Assembly (NCBI GenBank): GCA_947247005.1
Contig: OX365947.1
Coordinates: forward strand, 4,478,530 to 4,542,529
Origin: Spisula solida
Taxonomy: Eukaryota > Mollusca > Bivalvia > Venerida > Mactridae
DNA length: 64,000 bases
Reading direction: 5' to 3'
A program made the position numbers and the translations under genes. Position 1 is the first letter of the stretch; every line of letters begins with the position of its first letter. The notes under the pieces are model-generated. The model did no database searches, was not told the origin of the DNA, and saw only the letters and a program-made list of their open reading frames with translations. Of the stretch, positions 54,701 through 64,000 are shown piece after piece.

Positions 54701-55787
54701 ATTAATTAATTTACAGTACAGAACATAAAATAACTGAAGGCATAAAAGAATTGGCCAATTAAAAATAAAGCTTCTAAAATTCAGACGGTACCCTAAAAAT
54801 ATATATAGGAGTTTCCCTCTGACAAGCTAATTACTTTTCTAGATAACTAGTTAACATTACAATTAAATATGCTTTCTTACTTCTTTTCTGGGTCTCTCAT
54901 AACGACACAGTCAACGATTGATCCATAGGAGCCAAAATGATCTTTGATGGAATCTTCTGTGGTTTCAGGAGCCAAGCCTCCAAGAAATAATTTACAAAAG
55001 TTCTCGGCATTGGGGTTTGTGTAGTAGTCTGCCTGAGATTCTCTGCCACCACCACTTCGCATACCACCGCCGCCTCCGCGACCACCACCTCTCATTCCTC
55101 CCCCTCTGCCGCCGCCCCCACGACCACCACCACCTCGTCCTCCTCCAAACCCACGCTGTTGATAACCCTGAAATTGAAAAAGTGAACATTATTTATTTGT
55201 CACTGTAACGACACCACTGTTAACTCATATTTGCACTAACAAAGGATCTTGTGATGCAAGGGGAAATAACTCGAAACATTGAATCCCACCACGTGCCTCG
55301 TTATTAAATTTGATAATTATAACAGATTTGAAACAGCATGTTATGAATTAAGACTTGGTTCATTATTATCCAAACAAAAAAGTTCAACGCGCACCAAAGC
55401 CGGCAAAATAAATTTATTCAAAATGGCCGGCCACGAGGAAATAAAGATCGGTGAAAAACTAATCCCAAAGCATGGTAAAATATGATGCATATCAACAACA
55501 AATCAACATATGCCTTTTCAAAATGCATTAATAGCATTCAAACAAAGACAAACACAAGTTCAACGCGTATCAACCGGCAAAATAAATTATTCAAAATGGC
55601 CGGCCACGAGGAGACAAAGATCGGGATAAAAAACATCGTCAAAGTATGGTAAAATAAGTAAATTATAGTAAGATGATGTCAAACATAACGCACAATTGCA
55701 TATACCAAACAATGAAACAATCCTTGAAATTAGAATATTTCTAATTCAACAGAAATCTGAGAAATAACTTACACCGTAATCTCCCAT
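48560..55787 (-). CDS. HNRNPA2B1: hnRNP A/B-type RNA-binding protein (8 exons, 384 aa)
   Basis: Coding exons, 5' to 3': 55787-55773, 55167-54881, 54628-54505, 52219-52024, 51568-51473, 50668-50549, 50360-50235, 48750-48560. They total 1155 nt and the frame closes. The N terminus is a ~45-residue RGG/Gly tract (6-49). RRM1 spans ~63-140, with RNP2 LFLGGL (65-70) and RNP1 RGFGFVTF (104-111). RRM2 spans ~156-230, with RNP2 LFVGGL (157-162) and RNP1 KGFGFIDF (190-197). The tail (~230-384) is Gly/Tyr-rich and contains [16 protein letters not shown] (298-313), resembling the transportin-bound M9 PY-NLS. Such proteins bind nuclear RNA, steer splicing and shuttle. Oddities: an RGG tract before RRM1, a shortened RRM2 loop, and two in-frame donors in exon 7. 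Vertebrate A1, A2B1, A0 and A3 arose by later duplication, so the symbol is only the nearest label. Confidence 0.92.
50235..50360 (-). CDS. HNRNPA2B1: hnRNP exon 7 (PY-NLS), two possible donors
   Basis: Encodes [20 protein letters not shown] then [17 protein letters not shown]. Donor GTGAGT after 50250 gives 111 nt; donor GTATGT after 50235 gives 126 nt. Both keep the frame and differ by GESYD. Confidence 0.88.
50549..50668 (-). CDS. HNRNPA2B1: hnRNP exon 6 (Gly/Tyr-rich)
   Basis: Encodes [20 protein letters not shown] and more of the same, with repeated GGY. Acceptor TTTCAG, donor ATG|GTAAGT. A multiple of three (120 nt), so it could be skipped in frame. Confidence 0.9.
51473..51568 (-). 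CDS. HNRNPA2B1: hnRNP exon 5 (end of RRM2)
   Basis: Encodes [20 protein letters not shown] then [12 protein letters not shown], the last RRM2 strand and linker to the glycine-rich tail. The donor reads GAG|GTATGT. Confidence 0.9.
51732..51870. mobile_element. MITE, ATGGGTGAAAGTT ends (copy 1)
   Basis: ATGGATGAAAGTTAGAAATT to GTAAACTTTCACCCATCCAT, with inner AAAACCTGAATCTTCAAAAA. A second copy is at 62223-62361 beyond the HP1 gene. It lies in hnRNP intron 4. Confidence 0.8.
52024..52219 (-). CDS. HNRNPA2B1: hnRNP exon 4 (RRM2)
   Basis: Encodes [20 protein letters not shown] and [17 protein letters not shown]. Acceptor TTTCAG, donor AATT|GTAAGT. The FEDHDAVD stretch matches the hnRNP A family. 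Confidence 0.95.
52628..54334. mobile_element. 1.7-kb inverted-repeat element in hnRNP intron 3
   Basis: CAGTGCCCCAGCTAG and the inverted CTAGCTGGAGCACTG, flanked by exact TAAGAG (52622-52627, 54335-54340). Subterminal TGCCCTTTT repeats appear at both ends (about 52670-52730 and 54280-54310). No transposase frame is visible. It is the largest element in the window and fills most of the intron. Confidence 0.85.
54505..54628 (-). CDS. HNRNPA2B1: hnRNP exon 3 (RRM1 RNP1)
   Basis: Encodes [20 protein letters not shown] then [20 protein letters not shown], the hnRNP A-type end of RRM1 (compare the RPHKVDGRxVEPKRA pattern of the family). Confidence 0.95.
54881..55167 (-). CDS. HNRNPA2B1: hnRNP exon 2 (RGG tract, start of RRM1)
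   Basis: Encodes [20 protein letters not shown] onward, then [20 protein letters not shown] and [16 protein letters not shown]. It is a 287-nt exon with acceptor TTTCAG and donor AA|GTAAGA. Confidence 0.93.
55377..55655. repeat. ~95-bp duplication in hnRNP intron 1
   Basis: Two copies (about 55377-55492 and 55555-55655) share AAGTTCAACGCG, CCGGCAAAATAAATT and AAAATGGCCGGCCACGAGG, the last with a GGCCGGCC palindrome. One contains a short open frame starting MAGHEE. Confidence 0.8.
55773..55787 (-). CDS. HNRNPA2B1: hnRNP exon 1 (start codon)
   Basis: ATG GGA GAT TAC GGT, then donor GTAAGT: only five residues (MGDYG). The ATG follows GACAGTA. The exon sits at the edge of the shared intergenic region. 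Confidence 0.8.
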
Positions 55788-56844
55788 TACTGTCGCTTCT
55801 TGTTCTTTGTGGAAGAGAGAATGATCACGTGACTGTTTATATTAGTTTTCGTACTTTTCCGACTGATTTTAGTTATTATAAATAAACTTCAAAATATGAT
55901 TATTTTCACTGGTCTTGTAATGTATATCATTTAAGAATAGTTTGAAGTATTCATATCCTAAAAAGTATGGATATTAAGAAAAATTGATTTTCAGAAATCA
56001 ATTACGGAAATACACGAATCATTTCCCGCGCTCTAATTATTAAAGTCCCCGGATCGAGAAATAATTCACACATGCGCAGGACGTCAATAATCTTTTATTT
56101 GCCGGGAATATAATTTTTGGTTGAAAACTGTTGAACTGCAGGTACTCTGGTCCCGAAAGGTGATTATTCTTGAGTAACATAATCAATTCATTGACTCCTG
56201 TTGATTGATTGCGGTGTTATTATGAAATATTCGATATTAACGTCGTCATAATGGTTGTCTTATTCGTACCTTATAATTTTCGACCCATTACTTTGGTCGT
56301 CACTAAATTAATCGTCATTTTCCAATTAAATGTCTATGTCAATATATGAAATGGGTCATTAGGCAAAAGAGATGTATAATGAGTATTAATATTTCATTAG
56401 CATAGTACTTGGACGTTTTAAGATTGTTCTGCAAAATGGCCCTGTGTCGACTCAAGTTAATTTGCAGGATCCTGTTGCCTAACAAACCACTACCCAATTG
56501 CGCTATAGAGTGCTTTCTTCGTCTATGCAAGGACACGCTACAAGTGAGCAATGCTAGCTGATAGCATATCATTTCTCAGAACTTCGCTAGACGAGCTTTG
56601 TCAGTGTGTGTGACAAACCACTTTGGTAGCGCTTCATAGAGCTTTTCTTTGCAACACTGCTATCTTCAAGCGCTCGCTGGTTGCATATAGAATTTTCACT
56701 TTGTAGCGCTTTTTTGAAGCAAGCCGTATCCTATAATAGCGTTTTAGTTAGGCAACAAGCATTATTTTTACCTGTAGTACAAATCTGTTTTCTGCACTGA
56801 ATTAATTGTTTATTTGCTTTTTATTTGCCGGAAATCCATATCGG

Positions 56845-57130
56845 CGAGGCCCCCAGAAGAGGCTAGTCACTTTAGTTTTTGGGGGATAGTGCATGATACA
56901 AAAGATGCCCCAGTTCCAGAAGCATCCCTGGTTCTTTTACCTGCCGATGTAAAGCATCATACACGGGACCTCGCTTAACGTCTCGTCCAAAGACTGTTAG
57001 TAATTTAAGTTATGTTAGGTCGGAAACACCGAAAAGCATTTCTGTTTTTGACCGTCCGGAGTAGGGATCAAACCCACAACCTTCAGATCAGCAGTCAGTA
57101 GCCCTTACCACTAGACCACTTGTCCACCTT
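56845..57130 (-). mobile_element. tRNA-derived SINE between hnRNP and HP1
   Basis: On the minus strand, AAGTGGTCTAGTGGTAAGGG (A-box) and GTGGGTTTGATCCCTACT (B-box) form a tRNA-like head, followed by a body with GACGTTAAGCGAGGTCCCG. About 285 bp in all. Confidence 0.7.
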
Positions 57131-57560
57131 AGACTGAATTAAGATTTTGCTTGCATGCATTATAGTTTTTTATACAATAACTATTTCAAATGTTGACAGC
57201 TGCTATGGGTTAACAAAAGGTTTTAATTAAGTGTGACAATTATTGTCTATAATTGAGGGTTTTGAGACAAACTGTCACAGCTGGATGGATACAAGGTGTC
57301 AATGGAAAGCCCTACAGCACTTGCTAGTCATTAGAAATCATTGAATTCATATAAATTTGTGATAAAACATTTATTTGAAATTATGAACTTCTGTATCAAA
57401 AAATAGTAAATAGTCACTTAAAAAATGTTACTTTGATTTGACTGGAGAACAATTTTTTTAAATATTTCAATTAAGAAATCATGATGATTTAAATTAATGT
57501 AAAATATTGCCAACTACCTAAGATCCTTGAACAGGGGTTTCACTAGCTTCTGAATCTCAA

Positions 57561-57690
57561 TGGTCATTTTGATACTATTAACTTTTTACCATTTATATGA
57601 AAAATACCCATGATTTTTTATATTGCCTTTCAAACCCAAATCTTCAGGGTCAAAACCCCTACTCCAAAGTCAAATGGAACCTGTGCTTGA
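57561..57690 (+). repeat. Dispersed repeat, GGGTCAAAACCCCTACT block (copy 2)
   Basis: Matches 33344-33515 over GGTCATTTTGATACTA, CCCATGATTTTTTA and GGGTCAAAACCCCTACTCC with AAGTCAAATGGAACC. Confidence 0.6.
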
Positions 57691-57757
57691 ACCTCTCAAA
57701 GTAATTTTCTCTGCAGACGGTAGTTGGAATGTAAGATATTCTGCAATGTTAAACAAG

Positions 57758-57930
57758 TACAGTACAACCTCTGTAGAGCCACACCCTTTTGGAGCTGCAA
57801 ATATTGGTCATTGTTTGAGGTTGTTGCTCTACAGAGGTTAAATATATAGTAAATAGTAACTTAGGGAAATTTTGAAGGTGTTGTTACAGAGGTTGTTGCT
57901 CTACAGAGGGCCGCTCTGAAAAAGTTGTAC
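57758..57930. mobile_element. MITE, ACAGTACAACCTCTGTAGAG ends
   Basis: ACAGTACAACCTCTGTAGAG at the left and GTTGTACTGT at the right are inverted, with an internal GGTTGTTGCTCTACAGAGG present twice. Confidence 0.7.
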
Positions 57931-58238
57931 TGTATATAATTGTGTCTTTGTCTATCATCCAGGGCCCAACTACACTTTTGGGAACTGTTGTCAGGGACCC
58001 TTAGGTAGGGGAATTTCGCGTCATTTTGAAGAAAAAGGGGAATTTTTTCTTATAAATATTCATACTATCCCATTAGGCATTAGTAATAAATATTTACAAT
58101 GTATGTAGAGGCTCTTCTTTTTGAAGGATTTTCTTTTTCAGAAAATAAGGGGAAAATGTATATTTATAATTCATTTAGGAGGGGAATGTGGCTGAATTTT
58201 AAACCATTGTTCCAACATGGCGTGTTTTGTTATTGCAG

Positions 58239-58271
58239 CTTTTACTCTTCATTTAAACCTTGTGATCAATA
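58239..58271 (+). other. HP1 5' UTR part of the first coding exon
   Basis: TTGTTATTGCAG ends at 58238 and looks like a splice acceptor 33 nt before the ATG, implying an upstream non-coding exon. Confidence 0.5.
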
Positions 58272-61984
<3,713 letters not shown>

Positions 61985-62222
61985 GGACGAAAAACATCTC
62001 AAACTGTGTCATTTTTTCATGTATCAATTTCAACTTACTCTATGAACATGTGCATTCATCATGATCGAGTCATCCACGTCATCGGCCATGATTGCTGTAT
62101 CACCCACCCACCAGGCTTGTGCTGATCTTTTGTTGTGTTTGTGGAAAATAGATCTACAAGATTCTCTGTTTGTGTTTAGCCTCGTCAACTATAATCAATT
62201 TTTGTTTTGATATTCTACTTAC

Positions 62223-62361
62223 ATGGGTGAAAGTTTTCAGGCATATGCCTGAACTTTAGGTTTTTGAATGTACCAAAAAGTATGTATTTCTTTATTTTCC
62301 CTACATAAATTGTCAATTTCGTAGGATTTCAGGTTTTTCAGAATTTCTAACTTTCACCCAT
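62223..62361. mobile_element. MITE, ATGGGTGAAAGTT ends (copy 2)
   Basis: ATGGGTGAAAGTTTTCAGGC to TTTCTAACTTTCACCCAT, the oppositely oriented relative of 51732-51870. It is probably within or next to the HP1 3' UTR. Confidence 0.82.
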
Positions 62362-62839
62362 ATACTTAGCATACTCAAGACCTGATAAAAATGATATTTG
62401 GTTTAGGCATTGTGGCTTTTTTTCATTTTTTCAATGCTAATTCCATCTTAAACAAAAATGGTTAAAGGGGCATGCCCTGGAACTGAAGTGTCTCGAATAG
62501 CAATCAAATTGGTATCATTTTAATACCTAAGTCAAATAATGAAAACCCCGTAAAAAAGTTACGAAATATCCCGCTAGTTTTTTTAAAAAAGTGTTTCCTC
62601 GAATAAACGCCCCCTGGTGATGATGTAATTTGCAAAAGGGGGGTGTTATTTGAGGGCCTTTTCAAAAAATATGGGCTGGTTATATTCTATCTATAGTTAT
62701 GTGATGGTGATGTCTGTAGTTTTCAGATAGTGCTAATAGGTCATCCAGATCAACAGGTTAAGTTACCTGGCCATCGTGTATAAATCACAGTAACATTGTT
62801 GTAAAATATTGTAAAACCATATAAAAACTGATAAAATAT

Positions 62840-63121
62840 TTTTATGCCCCCGTATCGATAGATCGGGAGGCATATAGTGATTCACCTGTCCGTCCGTTCG
62901 TCCGTCTGTCCTGGTTAACCCAAATTGACCGTTTCTTCTAACATCATTATGGCTTGCTACAAAGCTTCCAAACTTGCATTGATGTTGTATATGAACACTC
63001 TCCACACACCTGTATCACCTGACCCCGTTTTGACCTTCACCTTGACCTCATTTTGGACTTAGACTTATTTATGGACAAGGCTTCCACAGGGGGCATAAGC
63101 GTTTATTGAACGCAGTCTTGT
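62840..63121 (-). mobile_element. Family A element (copy 4)
   Basis: Inverted full-length copy, TTTATGCCCCCGTATCGATA to GAACGCAGTCTTGT. It has the same order of AGGTCA-like half-sites on the minus strand. Confidence 0.87.
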
Positions 63122-63870
63122 TTCCTTCAGCTTTAATTAAATATTTGTAAATCTGTTGTAGCTTATGATTGATTGTTTTAATTAGTAATTTACATGTATT
63201 CAAATTGACAACAGAACTTCTTGTATAGACTATAGTTCAATACCTGGCTGAATAATTACATATTTTCTGAATATTATCAATTGTGGATCGAATGTTCATT
63301 TTCTAAGGATAATTTTAAAGTGCTGAATGTTTTATTATACTGTGATGCATTGAGTTCAATTTTTTTTAAACATTGCATGTTGAAGTTTAAAAATGAGACG
63401 GTAAAAAAACTATATATTGACATTCACTTAGTTTTGTCAGTTTAATGTTGGAGTCTGGTGATTTCCTGTGTAAGAGATTATCTCATTTATTTGCCTTAGA
63501 ACCCAATGTTGGGCTTTCTGCATCTTCAAGAACATTCTGACTAAAAACATTTTTCTTTCAAGTAAATCAATTTCACCTGTAGAATATGAATTACATATGA
63601 TTTTGCAATTTGGCTAGATTTATGTAGCGTCGCTTTAAGGTAATCTTGGCCACATATAATTTTCATTTTCTTTCATTAGTGTGTACATTTCATTCATTCA
63701 TCTAATTTTTCATCCATTTTCATAATTCATAAATTCAAGTTTGTTTGGAAATGAAGTTATTTTTGATAAGTTTTGCTTTAGTTATGTAGAGGTTGAGTGT
63801 GATTCATACTATTTAATTTGCAATGTCCTTAAAGTGTATGTGTGCCACATTAACTGAAATGATATTATTC

Positions 63871-64000
63871 GGGGGTCCTACAATTTCGGAATAATCCAGA
63901 AATCCCGGTTTTCTGCATTAGAAAGAATGATCTTTTCTGCATAGAATAAAATTATATGATTAAAAAATTAAAAGTTGTGGTCATTTTAAATTTCAAAAGC
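63871..64000 (-). mobile_element. Family D element, cut by the window end
   Basis: GGGGGTCCTACAATTTCGGA at the left, then AGAAAGAATGATCTTTTCTG and GGTCATTTTAAATTTC, read as the inverse of the other family D copies. The far end lies outside the window. Confidence 0.75.

Larger units (their letters stand above)
55788..58271. promoter_or_regulatory. Divergent region between hnRNP A/B and HP1
   Basis: The two start codons face away from each other across 2484 bp with no other gene. Candidate sites cluster in the 300 bp beside the hnRNP start: a CACGTGAC E-box (~55827), E2F-like TTTCCCGCGC (~56023), and NRF1-like CATGCGCAGG with CRE-like GACGTCAA (~56073-56090). HP1 probably has an upstream non-coding exon, since an acceptor lies at 58238; CTGCAG|GTACTC near 56141 is one possible donor. 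If so, the true promoter gap is only a few hundred bases. Confidence 0.5.
61985..64000. other. HP1 3' flank, no further gene
   Basis: Contains the HP1 3' UTR of unknown length and three recognisable elements. An AATAAA within CGAATAAACGCC near 62604 is a possible but unconvincing poly(A) signal. No other coding sequence is recognised. Confidence 0.55.

Noticed and set aside
55017..55208. Plus-strand His/Leu-rich frame
   Set aside because: Antisense shadow of the GGT/GGA-rich RGG exon.

Overview
The window is animal nuclear DNA, most likely from a bivalve mollusc. It is AT-rich and has spliced genes with ordinary GT-AG introns. Its non-coding DNA is packed with 100-500 bp inverted-repeat elements and minisatellites, including families ending in GGGGGCATAA of the kind common in bivalve genomes. 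The phylum call is an inference from these repeats and from protein similarity recalled from memory; no search was run.

Three protein genes can be rebuilt exon by exon, and every reading frame closes. (1) Minus strand, 40476 down to 5459: an SLC37A1/A2-type sugar-phosphate transporter of the major facilitator superfamily, 16 coding exons, 597 residues, including a proposed 14-nt microexon at 17499-17512. (2) Minus strand, 55787 down to 48560: an hnRNP A/B RNA-binding protein, 8 coding exons, 384 or 379 residues through two in-frame splice donors. It has an N-terminal RGG tract, two RRMs, a Gly/Tyr-rich tail and an M9-like PY nuclear localisation signal. (3) Plus strand, 58272 to 61984: an HP1/chromobox protein, 4 coding exons, 181 residues, with a chromodomain, basic hinge and chromoshadow domain.

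Layout: 1-5458 is SLC37A2 3' flank. 5459-40476 is SLC37A2, whose first intron alone is 9.5 kb. 40477-46700 is intergenic and full of elements. 46719-48559 is probable hnRNP 3' UTR with possible non-coding exons. 48560-55787 is the hnRNP gene. 55788-58271 is the shared region between the hnRNP and HP1 genes. 58272-61984 is HP1. 61985-64000 is HP1 3' flank.

The most interesting observation is that the hnRNP A/B and HP1 genes lie head to head about 2.5 kb apart. Human HNRNPA2B1/CBX3 and HNRNPA1/CBX5 are also divergent hnRNP-HP1 pairs, the first being a classic ubiquitous chromatin-opening element. A single mollusc pair suggests the arrangement predates the vertebrate duplications. The second theme is the set of nested inverted-repeat elements. 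Several have exact target-site duplications, and many unrelated interiors share CAGGG...CCCTG ends with 5-7 bp duplications, suggesting one mobilising transposase type. I see no CRISPR array, operon or prokaryotic feature.
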